Shown: positions 1-6,108, counted from the stretch's first letter. The stretch is DNA of 9,218 nt from GWA1-40-21 sp038078215 (GCA_038078215.1 JBBUED010000021.1:1-9218); one strand, 5' to 3'. The notes: generated from the sequence alone by a model not told the origin. A program made the numbers and translations.

Positions 1-42
1 AAGCTTAGGACGCCTCCGTTCTATCCATTGAACTATGAGGGC
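1..42 (-). tRNA. tRNA-Arg(CCT), 5' part only
   Basis: Read on the minus strand, position 42 starts a tRNA 5' half: acceptor strand GCCCTCA, D stem GTTC/GAAC around the loop AATGGATA, then anticodon stem GAGGC and the seven-base loop GTCCTAA. The loop has the expected T33 and the anticodon CCT (positions 7-9), so it decodes AGG as arginine. The 3' side of the anticodon stem (GCTT) runs into the window edge. The variable loop, T arm and 3' acceptor strand therefore lie upstream of position 1 and cannot be checked. It is transcribed in the same direction as the glutaredoxin gene 161 bases before it. Confidence 0.9.
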
Positions 43-203
43 TAAAATTTGCGAACTATCTCGTCTCTTATTGCTAACATATATTTTAGCAGATTTCCAG
101 CTTTCTCCACCCCCACTTTACACATCCCATTGTGTAATTTTCCTTTCAACAGAAAAATTTTTAAACTATCCAATGCAATTAATGGTGGGCCTAAAAAGAG
201 AAA

Positions 204-440
204 TTATTTAATCCCCAACAGCCCTGAAATTTTGGCTTTGTCAAAGCCGACAATTATCTCATCTTCAATTAATATCACGGGGACGCCCATCTGACCGCTT
301 TTTTCCACCATCTCTTTTCTTTTTTCCAAATCAGCGGCGACATTGAAATCTTCATAACTCACATTGTTTTTCTTAAAAAAATCTTTGGCCATATGGCAGT
401 AAGAACAAGTCGGCGTGCTATAAATTTGTACTTTTTTCAT
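204..440 (-). CDS. Glutaredoxin-like protein (YruB/NrdH type)
   Basis: This is a 78-residue thioredoxin-fold oxidoreductase that should reduce disulfides in the cytoplasm, possibly serving ribonucleotide reductase or general thiol repair. The redox motif is CSYC (Cys12, Cys15) directly after the first beta strand (KKVQIYSTPT). The cis-proline is in GVPV (Pro54), followed by a VGFD segment near the end. The segment KSGQMGVPVI is very typical of the YruB-type glutaredoxin family. The frame stays open to position 500, but the extra 20 residues are hydrophobic, unlike the family, and lie in AT-rich leader DNA. I therefore start at the ATG at 438-440, giving MKKVQIYS, the normal N-terminus of this family. 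There is no good Shine-Dalgarno site. The leader contains the direct repeat ATTGAAATAA at 444-453 and 461-470. Family is secure; the physiological partner is unknown. Confidence 0.9.
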   Translation of the reverse strand: MKKVQIYSTPTCSYCHMAKDFFKKNNVSYEDFNVAADLEKRKEMVEKSGQMGVPVILIEDEIIVGFDKAKISGLLGIK

Positions 441-548
441 ATTATTGAAATAAAAAATTAATTGAAATAATGTAATAATATAACATTTTTTCAAACACAA
501 ACCAAATCTCGCCCTTATGCGCGCAAAGTCTCACTTTGGGGGACGAAG

Positions 549-684
549 TGTGCGGGTAGGGAGAAGCGGTCACAACTCTCGTCAGACTCGGTCGCGACCC
601 CGCCTCATTGTTCCTCGTGGACTCAGAACATATTCCGGCCTTCGATTCTCCACACAAGCAAAGCAGTTTGCTTGTTCTACCCGC
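549..684. repeat. GC-rich inverted-repeat element built from tRNA-Gly 3'-end copies
   Basis: This stretch has no convincing gene and is much more GC-rich than its surroundings. Its left end, TGTGCGGGTAGGGAGAA (549-565), is identical over 17 bases to 702-718, which is the 3' end of the neighbouring minus-strand tRNA-Gly plus its flank. Its right end carries the same sequence inverted: TTCGATTCTCC (642-652), then CTACCCGC (677-684). A 24-base insert that forms a hairpin (CAAGCAAA, GCAG, TTTGCTTG) splits these two halves. The element is thus about 133 bp, bounded by tRNA-3'-like inverted repeats, with a body holding the palindrome GGTCGCGACC near its middle. It could be a decayed mobile or integration remnant, a dispersed intergenic repeat, or a structured RNA. 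I cannot tell which from one copy. Confidence 0.6.
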
Positions 685-703
685 CCAATTCGAATACTCA
701 TTG

Positions 704-774
704 TGCGGGTAGGGAGAATCGAACTCCCGTCTGTTGCTTGGGAAGCAACTATTCTACCACTAAACCATACCCGC
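704..774 (-). tRNA. tRNA-Gly(CCC)
   Basis: This is a complete 71-nt cloverleaf on the minus strand. The acceptor stem is GCGGGTA paired with TACCCGC, and the D arm is GTTT/GAAT with the GTGGTA loop. The anticodon stem is GTTGC/GCAAC around the loop TTCCCAA, with anticodon CCC at 740-742. The variable loop has four bases and the T arm is GGGAG/CTCCC with loop TTCGATT. It reads GGG as glycine. The discriminator base is A73 rather than the U73 common in many bacterial tRNA-Gly. The next bases are CAA, so CCA is not encoded and must be added by CCA-adding enzyme. It starts 15 bases after the DivIC-like stop codon, in the same direction, so co-transcription is possible. The sequence downstream of its 3' end can pair with its own 3' strand (see findings). 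Confidence 0.95.
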
Positions 775-789
775 AAACTCAATTTCTAT

Positions 790-1173
790 TCATCTGAAAA
801 GATCGATGAATCTTGACCAGATTCCCTTTTTTTCATTATTGCCGACCGGATTGCTTTTGCCTGATTTATCGTCGTCAACAATAACAATAACCTGCTCGCC
901 GGCTTTTCCGACCATAAACTTTTTGCGTATTTCCTTTTCAGTCCCCTTATCTGTTTTAAGTCGGTCAATTTCAGAATCAAGCATTTTTTCTCTTTTTTTG
1001 AGCTCGGCTACCTCTTCTTTGGCTTTGGTCAGATTTTCTCCGCTTGCTTTCTGCTTATAATATACGCTGAAGGTCGCTCTGGCAACAAAAATCAAAACGA
1101 TAAAAAGAGCGAGCAATGTAATTTTAGAATACAAAATATTTCTAAGTTTCTTTTTTTCTTGAAATTCAAGCAT
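790..1173 (-). CDS. Septum formation initiator protein (DivIC/FtsB family)
   Basis: This is a 127-residue bitopic membrane protein of the divisome. FtsB/DivIC proteins bind FtsL and FtsQ/DivIB and help activate septal peptidoglycan synthesis. The order is a short basic cytoplasmic N-terminus (1-18), one transmembrane helix (about 19-36, rich in L, F, I and V), then a charged coiled coil (about 44-78, with heptad-like ENLTKAKEEVAELKKREK). Next comes the family's C-terminal block, with IRKKF followed by a VIVIVD strand (residues 82-100). A hydrophilic tail (101-127) follows. Length is normal. The start ATG at 1171-1173 gives the usual short N-terminus, and no Shine-Dalgarno site precedes it. 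It lies just upstream of tRNA-Gly and is divergent from the 35-codon gene at 1309. Confidence 0.88.
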   Translation of the reverse strand: MLEFQEKKKLRNILYSKITLLALFIVLIFVARATFSVYYKQKASGENLTKAKEEVAELKKREKMLDSEIDRLKTDKGTEKEIRKKFMVGKAGEQVIVIVDDDKSGKSNPVGNNEKKGIWSRFIDLFR

Positions 1174-1211
1174 AACGATGATGTTGAAATAATAATTCTT
1201 GAATCGGTCTT

Positions 1212-1233
1212 TACTTTATGAACTTGATAACTT
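1212..1233. repeat. Copy of an AT-rich short repeat also found inside rnpB
   Basis: The minus-strand reading of these 22 bases contains AAGTTATCAAGTT followed by ATAAAGTA. It matches plus-strand 8974-8995, inside rnpB, at 21 of 22 positions. It lies in the 135-bp divergent spacer between the DivIC-like gene and the small membrane-protein gene. The unit resembles a degenerate AAGTTYATA 9-mer tandem repeat. Confidence 0.55.
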
Positions 1234-1249
1234 TAAAAACTAATGATGC

Positions 1250-1277
1250 TTGTTTTATTCTATCAATATTATATATT
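1250..1277 (+). promoter_or_regulatory. Possible sigma70-like promoter for the 35-codon gene
   Basis: TTGTTT (1250-1255) and TATATT (1272-1277) are 16 bp apart and end about 30 bp before the ATG at 1309. The -10 box is good (5 of 6) and the -35 box is poor (3 of 6). In DNA this AT-rich such matches arise easily by chance. Confidence 0.35.
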
Positions 1278-1308
1278 TAATGACAATTAAGCGACAAAAA
1301 ATATAGTT

Positions 1309-1416
1309 ATGCTTTTCCACAAACGGAACAAAAAAATCATTAACGGAATTTGGCTAGCCGTGAGCGCTCTCATTATTTTGAGTATGGTTATTTTCTCTGC
1401 AGCGTCTCTTTTTTAA
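1309..1416 (+). CDS. Small single-span membrane protein, 35 residues
   Basis: This is an open frame from ATG to TAA. It encodes a basic N-terminus with FHKRNKK at residues 3-9, then one hydrophobic helix (about residues 13-35: GIWLAVSALIILSMV and onward), ending two residues after an AASLF-like tail. The positive-inside rule predicts the N-terminus in the cytoplasm. The amphipathic layout, the absence of any competing frame, the possible promoter at 1250-1277 and the hairpin with a T-rich tail just after it (1444-1496) support a real gene. It is below usual annotation size limits. I do not recognise its function. It sits between a divisome gene and lepA but is transcribed opposite to both. 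No Shine-Dalgarno site is visible, which matches other genes in this window. Confidence 0.6.
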   Translation: MLFHKRNKKIINGIWLAVSALIILSMVIFSAASLF

Positions 1417-1443
1417 AATCTATATTTCACGCGGATCAATTTT

Positions 1444-1496
1444 AAATGGTACACAAAATCCGCGATCACTGAAATTGTATACCATTTTATAATTTT
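1444..1496 (+). terminator. Hairpin after the small membrane-protein gene, possible terminator
   Basis: AAATGGTACACAA (1444-1456) and TTGTATACCATTT (1475-1487) are inverted over 13 bases with one mismatch (a G.U wobble on the minus strand). On the plus strand a TATAATTTTT tail follows. A competing hairpin, CGCGGAT (1430-1436) with ATCCGCG (1458-1464), overlaps it, so the two cannot form together. It may terminate the small gene, end the lepA message, or act as an RNA switch. The loop is long (18 nt), so this is not a textbook terminator. Confidence 0.4.
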
Positions 1497-1531
1497 TAGC
1501 TTTTGACTTTTGATTTAAATTGTCGAGCGTT

Positions 1532-3349
1532 CTATTCCGACCGCATCATTTTTAGAAAAACTTCTTGAGGGATATTCACTTTTCCGAGTTCCTTCATCTT
1601 TTTCTTGCCTTTTTTCTGCTTCTCTCGGAGTTTCATTTTTCTGGTGATGTCCCCTCCGTACATATGGGCTGTCACGTTCTTTTTCATTGCTGTAATTGTG
1701 CGTGAGGAAATAATTCTCCCGAGAGCGACGGCTTGGATTTTAGTCGTAAACATCTGCCTAGGTAAAATATTATAGAGCTTTTCGACAGAAGATTCCGCTT
1801 CCTCCTCCACCCTCTTGCGCGAGACCACTTTAGAAAAAGCTTGCACAGGCTCATCGGCGACCAAAATGTCCAGTCGTACGACATCTGCTTCTTTCAGCTC
1901 GCCTATTTCATAAGAAATTGAGGCGTAGCCGGAAGAAATGCTTTTCAGCTCGTCAAAAAAATTTCTCATGAGCTCCCGAAGAGGCATATTAACGCTGACT
2001 GACGCTCTGCTGTCTCCGAATGTTTCCGATTCGCCCACAATCGCCTCGTGGTCAAAAAGTTTCTGCATAATAGACCCCAAATACCGCGATGGAGTTATTA
2101 TTTTCACTTTTACCCACGGTTCATAAACTTTTTCCACAGTGTTGTCGTCGGGAAAAAGCGATGGCGAATATATGATTTCCCTTTTTCCGTTTCGGTGCAG
2201 AATTTCATAAGTAATGCTTGGAATTGTCACGATAAGATTCAAATTAAACTCGCGGCGCAATCTTTCCGTGATTATTTCCAAGTGAAGCATGCCGAGAAAT
2301 CCGCATCTAAAACCGCGACCAAGCGAACCTGACGATTCTTCTTCAAAAGTGAAAGACGAGTCGGATAATTTAAGCCTGCCGAGAGCTTGCCTAAAGCTCG
2401 TAAAATCATCTTGACTTTCAGGATAGATGGACGCCCAAACGACAGGAGCAGGACTCATATAACCGGAAAGTGGCTCAAGATTATCCTTGCCGAAAGACAC
2501 TGTATCTCCCACGCTCGCCACGCCGGGCTCTTTTATGCCCGTCACGATATACCCTATCTCTCCGGATGAAAGAAGTTCCGTCGGGACTTCGCTAGGCGAG
2601 AAAATTCCGACCTCAAGCGCGGTGAAAGTTTTATCGGCGACTTTAAACAGGAGAGGCATGTTCTTCTTAACTTCTCCGTTTACAACTCTTATGTAGACAA
2701 TCACTCCGCGATGATTTGAATATTGGAAATCAAAAACAAGCGAGCGAAAGACATTATTTCCGGCTAATTCAGAGACGGGATGCGGTACTCTTCTGACAAT
2801 TTCCTCAAGAAGGTTTTCCACCCCTTCGCCTGTCTTTCCGGACACGCCGAGAATTTCATCGGGGAGAAGTCCGAGCAGAGCCGCGATTTCATTCTTAACC
2901 TCGGGAATTCTGGCTAAAGGAGAATCAATTTTGCTTATAACCGGAATAATCGTCAGTCCTAATTCTTTCGCCATATTGAGAGTGGTCAGAGTCTGGGCCT
3001 GAACGCCTTGCGTCGCGTCAACCAGCAAAACACATCCTTCCACCGCCTTAAGAGCGCGCGATACTTCATACGAAAAATCAATATGCCCGGGAGTGTCAAT
3101 AAGATTTAGGTGGTAGGTTGTAGGTGGTAGGTTGTAGGTTGAATGCTTAAGATTATAAACCATTCGGACAGGCTGCATTTTGATTGTGATGCCACGCTCT
3201 CTCTCTAGTTCCATACTATCCAAGACCTGCTCCTGCATTTTTCTTTTCTCAATAGTATGAGTGATTTCCAGCATCCTGTCAGCCAAAGTTGATTTCCCGT
3301 GGTCTATGTGAGCAATAATGGAAAAGTTCCTGATATTTTCTATCTTCAT
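1532..3349 (-). CDS. lepA: Elongation factor 4 (LepA), ribosome-associated GTPase
   Basis: LepA/EF4 is a translational GTPase that acts on the ribosome, linked to back-translocation and 30S maturation. At 605 residues it matches the family length (about 600). The P loop is AHIDHGKST (13-21), G2 is ERGITI (51-56) and G3 is DTPGH (85-89). G4 reads SKID (139-142) where the family has NKID. EF-G-like domains follow, including GFRCGFLGMLHLEI. The lysine-rich LepA C-terminal domain ends with a GKVNIPQE block near the stop, so the protein is full length. Residues about 66-80, between G2 and G3, hold a low-complexity insert (STYNLPPTTY) encoded by a 7-bp tandem repeat. The start ATG gives the canonical N-terminus MKIENIRNFSIIAH, and no clear Shine-Dalgarno site precedes it. 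It is divergent from the NUDIX gene. Confidence 0.97.
   Translation of the reverse strand: MKIENIRNFSIIAHIDHGKSTLADRMLEITHTIEKRKMQEQVLDSMELERERGITIKMQPVRMVYNLKHSTYNLPPTTYHLNLIDTPGHIDFSYEVSRALKAVEGCVLLVDATQGVQAQTLTTLNMAKELGLTIIPVISKIDSPLARIPEVKNEIAALLGLLPDEILGVSGKTGEGVENLLEEIVRRVPHPVSELAGNNVFRSLVFDFQYSNHRGVIVYIRVVNGEVKKNMPLLFKVADKTFTALEVGIFSPSEVPTELLSSGEIGYIVTGIKEPGVASVGDTVSFGKDNLEPLSGYMSPAPVVWASIYPESQDDFTSFRQALGRLKLSDSSFTFEEESSGSLGRGFRCGFLGMLHLEIITERLRREFNLNLIVTIPSITYEILHRNGKREIIYSPSLFPDDNTVEKVYEPWVKVKIITPSRYLGSIMQKLFDHEAIVGESETFGDSRASVSVNMPLRELMRNFFDELKSISSGYASISYEIGELKEADVVRLDILVADEPVQAFSKVVSRKRVEEEAESSVEKLYNILPRQMFTTKIQAVALGRIISSRTITAMKKNVTAHMYGGDITRKMKLREKQKKGKKKMKELGKVNIPQEVFLKMMRSE
3107..3141. 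repeat. 7-bp tandem repeat inside the lepA G domain
   Basis: Five consecutive heptamers read, on the plus strand, TAGGTGG, TAGGTTG, TAGGTGG, TAGGTTG, TAGGTTG. The first 28 bases are two exact 14-mers. They encode the Tyr/Asn/Pro/Thr-rich insert in LepA on the minus strand. Seven is not a multiple of three, so loss or gain of one unit would shift the lepA frame. Confidence 0.9.
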
Positions 3350-3398
3350 AGGCTTAGCTTAGCAAAAAATTAGCAAAATACAAAAAATCTCTACTGGT

Positions 3399-3426
3399 TT
3401 GACAGAATGGATTTTTCGTGTATACT
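3399..3426 (+). promoter_or_regulatory. Strong sigma70-like promoter of the NUDIX unit
   Basis: A perfect TTGACA (3399-3404) is followed after 16 bp by TATACT (3421-3426, 5 of 6). Transcription would begin near 3433, leaving a leader of about 47 nt with a good Shine-Dalgarno site before the NUDIX start. This is the best promoter match in the window. Confidence 0.75.
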
Positions 3427-3479
3427 ATTTACAGTTCTTTTTCAATTTTAGTAACCTAATTCAGAAAGGAAGGTGCTTT

Positions 3480-3920
3480 GTGATAACTCCAAAAAATGGT
3501 CTGCCCGATTGGGCTGTTGCCGTAATTGTATTAGAACCTTTAGGGAAAACAATACTAGTCAGGGATCCGTTCAAGCCCGACCCTGTAATGTGGAAATTTG
3601 CTGGTGGGAAAAGAAAGCAAGGAGAGACAGTGCTACAGACTGCGACCCGCGAGTTGCAAGAAGAAACGGGGATTGAGGTCGCGGAAACGGATCTTAATCT
3701 TATCAAAGAAATTGATAAATCGTGGCATAAAAATCCACACACAGTGTTTGTGTTTAAAGCGAGTGTGAGTAATTTCAACAGGCTTCTCAAATTTGGAAAT
3801 GAGAAGAAGTTCAATGTGTTGGAAGTAGGAGTATTTGAGAGAAGTAAAATCTCAGAGATGAAGGATTTCTTCCCTTCACATCGAAAATACGCAGAGGAAA
3901 TGTCTGTTGAAATAACCTAA
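3480..3920 (+). CDS. NUDIX hydrolase
   Basis: This is a 146-residue NUDIX enzyme that hydrolyses nucleoside-diphosphate-linked (NDP-X) compounds with a divalent metal. The NUDIX box fits GX5EX7REUXEEXGU exactly: Gly43, Glu49, then REL (57-59), EE (61-62) and GI (64-65). The metal-binding glutamates are intact. The frame is open from a TTG at 3399, but that codon is the -35 box of the promoter. I choose the GTG at 3480 because AAAGGAAGG (3465-3473) precedes it by six bases, the clearest ribosome-binding site here. The N-terminus then reads MITPKNGLPDWAVAVIV, entering the NUDIX fold directly. Substrate cannot be read from sequence; MutT-like, ADP-ribose and dinucleotide types are all possible. 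It is followed after 53 bp by a co-directional gene with an equally good ribosome-binding site. Strong signals here, unlike the minus-strand genes, may hint at later acquisition. Confidence 0.9.
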   Translation: MITPKNGLPDWAVAVIVLEPLGKTILVRDPFKPDPVMWKFAGGKRKQGETVLQTATRELQEETGIEVAETDLNLIKEIDKSWHKNPHTVFVFKASVSNFNRLLKFGNEKKFNVLEVGVFERSKISEMKDFFPSHRKYAEEMSVEIT

Positions 3921-3973
3921 TCTTATATTCTATTTCTTTTATTGTTTTTAGACTTTTTTGAAAGGAGTGGTAT

Positions 3974-4315
3974 ATGTCAGCAATAACTCAAAGAAAATGT
4001 TTGGAAGGTATGAAAAACGCCTCGGCTGCATATGTGGTCGGTCATGCCAGATGGAGACAGTCCCGAGGCAAAAAACCATCCTTATCATTTGAAGGGGAAT
4101 TCAATCCCAAAATAGCGCTTGAAATGGCTATTGCGGAGTTTGAGAAGTTTGTGGATGACTCAAACTTCTGGCTGAAAAACCTTAGGGGAGATAATCTCAC
4201 ATCAGCCAGCCTAGAATTATTTAAAAAGTTTGCTTTGAAATCGGGCCGACCTCTCAGCTATTTTCAAACGAGTGAGGAGGAGCTGGAGAAAATCTCCAAG
4301 AAATTCAAAAATTAA
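3974..4315 (+). CDS. Uncharacterised 113-residue soluble protein
   Basis: I do not recognise this family. The protein has no signal peptide or membrane span, is rich in Lys, Glu, Ser and Phe, and looks mostly helical. Visible landmarks are an N-terminal helix with one Cys (residue 9), a basic stretch HARWRQSRGKK (24-34), an acidic/aromatic middle (AIAEFEKFVDDSNFWLKN, roughly 53-70) and a charged C-terminal helix (EEELEKISKKFKN). The ATG at 3974 is preceded at seven bases by AAAGGAG. It follows the NUDIX gene by 53 bp and is closed by the hairpin at 4335-4368, so the two probably form one transcription unit. A joint role with the NUDIX enzyme is only a guess from position. A small DNA- or RNA-binding protein is possible given the basic patch. 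Confidence 0.75.
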   Translation: MSAITQRKCLEGMKNASAAYVVGHARWRQSRGKKPSLSFEGEFNPKIALEMAIAEFEKFVDDSNFWLKNLRGDNLTSASLELFKKFALKSGRPLSYFQTSEEELEKISKKFKN

Positions 4316-4334
4316 TCTCTGTTGTTTGTGAAAA

Positions 4335-4368
4335 ATGGGCCAAGCTTAACGCTTGACCCATTATTTTT
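4335..4368. terminator. Bidirectional intrinsic terminator between convergent genes
   Basis: ATGGGCCAAGC (4335-4345) and GCTTGACCCAT (4351-4361) pair over 11 bp with one mismatch around the loop TTAAC. On the plus strand TATTTTT follows. On the minus strand the hairpin is followed by TTTTT. It therefore suits termination of both the plus-strand NUDIX unit and the minus-strand MurJ operon. Confidence 0.85.
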
Positions 4369-4408
4369 AAATAACCTAAGATGCGAATATTTTTTCTTGA
4401 TTATTTTT

Positions 4409-6088
4409 TCACAACTCCGATACATCCGGAGCAATTGGCTTGGCCTTCCAGATTTTCTTGTGCAGAGTTTTCCATATTTCATCCACCTCTTTATTCTTCA
4501 AAAGTTTCAATGTCAAAATGAGCGACAATATGCCGATTAATCCCGAAAGCAAACCTTGAGAAAATATACCGATGAATGTGTTTAGATTGAAGATATTGTC
4601 AAATATATTAAGACTTAAATACGCAACGAAGCCCATAATCACCGAAGCGCTAAAGTTTTGAAATAATGTTTTCGTGACAGCTTTGATAAAATCTGGAAAA
4701 TCTTTATTGAAATAAGTTCCAAGGAGAATGCAATTTGCGATAGTCGCCAGTGAGTACCCGAGCGGAAGCATCAGGACTGCCGTTCCTGAAATATTGTCCA
4801 CCCTAAGCAAAGATTCAATAAAATATCTAAATATTGGAATACCGTTGAATGCTTTAAGAAGGATGAAAGAGAAGAAAATTATCATAGCGCCGGAAAATAA
4901 TCCCACAAAAAGCGGTTTTCTCGTATTACCCATCGCGTAATAACCCCTTACAAACAAAAGAACCATACACTGAGCGACTATTGATATGGTAAATAATGCG
5001 AGCGCCGCGGCCGTGAGCCTCGTGTCTTCCCAGCTGAATTTTCCCGCTCCCAAAATGGTCCTCACTATTTGAGCGCGAAGAACTATAAACAAAACGGATA
5101 CGGGAATAGACCAAAAAATAATATGTCTTGAAGAAGAAACTATCTGACTAAAAAAATTATCTCTCTGACCTGATGAAAAAAGACGCGACAATGTTGGGAA
5201 AGCCGCGATGGAGTAGCTGACTCCTATTATTGAAAGAGGGACTGATTGCAAATTCAAAGATAAATTGAACACGGAAATAGATCCTTCAGCTATTTTAGAC
5301 GCGAAAGAAATTAAAAAGATGAGTCCTATTTGATTCATGCCGAGAGTTATTGTTCTTGGTATTGACAAAAAAACGACTTTTCTTATCGCGGGAAAATCAA
5401 TAAAAAATGAAAATTTCGGCAAAAGACCCTGCCTCAATACAAAAGGTATTTGAATGGAAAAATGAAAAATGGCCCCGATAATTACACCCAATACTAGTCC
5501 GGACAAGCCGAATATCGGATATAAGAACAGAATTCCGATTATGATTCCAATATTATATAAGAGAGGGCTTAAAGCGTATATTAAAAATCGGCGATAAACT
5601 TGCGTTATACTCGCGAAGAAATTTGATAATCCCAATAATATCGGGGACAAAAGCAGAATTCGAGAAATAATAATAAGTTCGGAAGTCCTGCCCGCTTCAT
5701 CTAAGCCGGGAAAAATAAACGGGACCAGATACGGTATTAAAAAATAGGTCAGAAGACTTGTTCCAAATATCAAGATGAAAAAGAAAGAAAATATGTTATT
5801 TATAAATTTTTTGCCCTCGTCAAACCCCAGATCCAATTTTTCAATTAGGAACGGGACAAGAACAGAAATAGAGACGATTGAAGCCGCGGTAACGAATATA
5901 AAATCCGGTATCCGAAAAGCGGCATAATAAATATCCAGAGTGCTGCTTGCCCCGAAAGAATAAGCCAGCAATCTGTCCCTAATCAATCCCAAAAGCTGAG
6001 ACATAAGCGCGAAGAACGCCAAAAGATAAGCGGCCTCATGGAGTCCGCTTATCTCTTTGTTAAAGATTTTTAATACTCTTTTTACCAT
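4409..6088 (-). CDS. murJ: MurJ/MviN-family lipid II flippase
   Basis: This is a 559-residue polytopic MOP-superfamily transporter. MurJ moves undecaprenyl-linked peptidoglycan precursor (lipid II) across the cytoplasmic membrane. The family block lies at residues 31-62: GLIRDRLLAYSFGAS, then LDIYYAAFRIPD. About fourteen hydrophobic helices cover nearly all of the protein, and a short charged C-terminal tail ends it. By eye alignment to E. coli MurJ, Arg37 and Asp52 sit at the places of Arg24 and Asp39. Gln31, Phe65 and Ser70 replace Arg18, Arg52 and Glu57. Its start is 20 bp after the stop of the O-antigen-ligase-like gene and is preceded only by an AAAGAAAGAAA purine run, so the two are likely one operon. 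It ends at the terminator at 4335-4368. Lipid II is the default substrate, but with this neighbour another lipid-linked glycan cannot be excluded. Confidence 0.93.
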   Translation of the reverse strand: MVKRVLKIFNKEISGLHEAAYLLAFFALMSQLLGLIRDRLLAYSFGASSTLDIYYAAFRIPDFIFVTAASIVSISVLVPFLIEKLDLGFDEGKKFINNIFSFFFILIFGTSLLTYFLIPYLVPFIFPGLDEAGRTSELIIISRILLLSPILLGLSNFFASITQVYRRFLIYALSPLLYNIGIIIGILFLYPIFGLSGLVLGVIIGAIFHFSIQIPFVLRQGLLPKFSFFIDFPAIRKVVFLSIPRTITLGMNQIGLIFLISFASKIAEGSISVFNLSLNLQSVPLSIIGVSYSIAAFPTLSRLFSSGQRDNFFSQIVSSSRHIIFWSIPVSVLFIVLRAQIVRTILGAGKFSWEDTRLTAAALALFTISIVAQCMVLLFVRGYYAMGNTRKPLFVGLFSGAMIIFFSFILLKAFNGIPIFRYFIESLLRVDNISGTAVLMLPLGYSLATIANCILLGTYFNKDFPDFIKAVTKTLFQNFSASVIMGFVAYLSLNIFDNIFNLNTFIGIFSQGLLSGLIGILSLILTLKLLKNKEVDEIWKTLHKKIWKAKPIAPDVSEL

Positions 6089-6108
6089 TTTCTTTCTTTG
6101 AAAAACTG

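Noticed and set aside
43..203. 81-residue plus-strand frame beginning at 49, and the small hairpin TTACACA/TGTGTAA (118-137) with a TTTT tail
   Set aside because: The frame runs antisense into the glutaredoxin and lacks a ribosome-binding site. The hairpin has only 7 AT-rich pairs and no plus-strand gene before it, so I call neither.
441..500. 20-residue N-terminal extension of the glutaredoxin
   Set aside because: It is not present in the family and lies in AT-rich leader DNA; the internal ATG at 438-440 gives the canonical start.
517..816. 99-residue plus-strand open frame and an overlapping 66-residue minus-strand frame (582-782)
   Set aside because: Both run through the tRNA-Gly gene and the GC-rich inverted-repeat element, have no ribosome-binding site, and show Arg/Ser-rich composition typical of non-coding GC-rich DNA.
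2048..2696. Several plus-strand open frames of 60-94 residues opposite lepA
   Set aside because: They are antisense shadows of a strongly conserved gene and encode nothing recognisable.
3107..3141. Possible CRISPR repeats
   Set aside because: The units are 7 bp without spacers and lie inside the lepA coding frame.
3399..3479. N-terminal extension of the NUDIX gene from TTG at 3399
   Set aside because: That TTG is the -35 box of the promoter, and the transcription start would lie downstream of it. The GTG at 3480 has a well-spaced AAAGGAAGG site.
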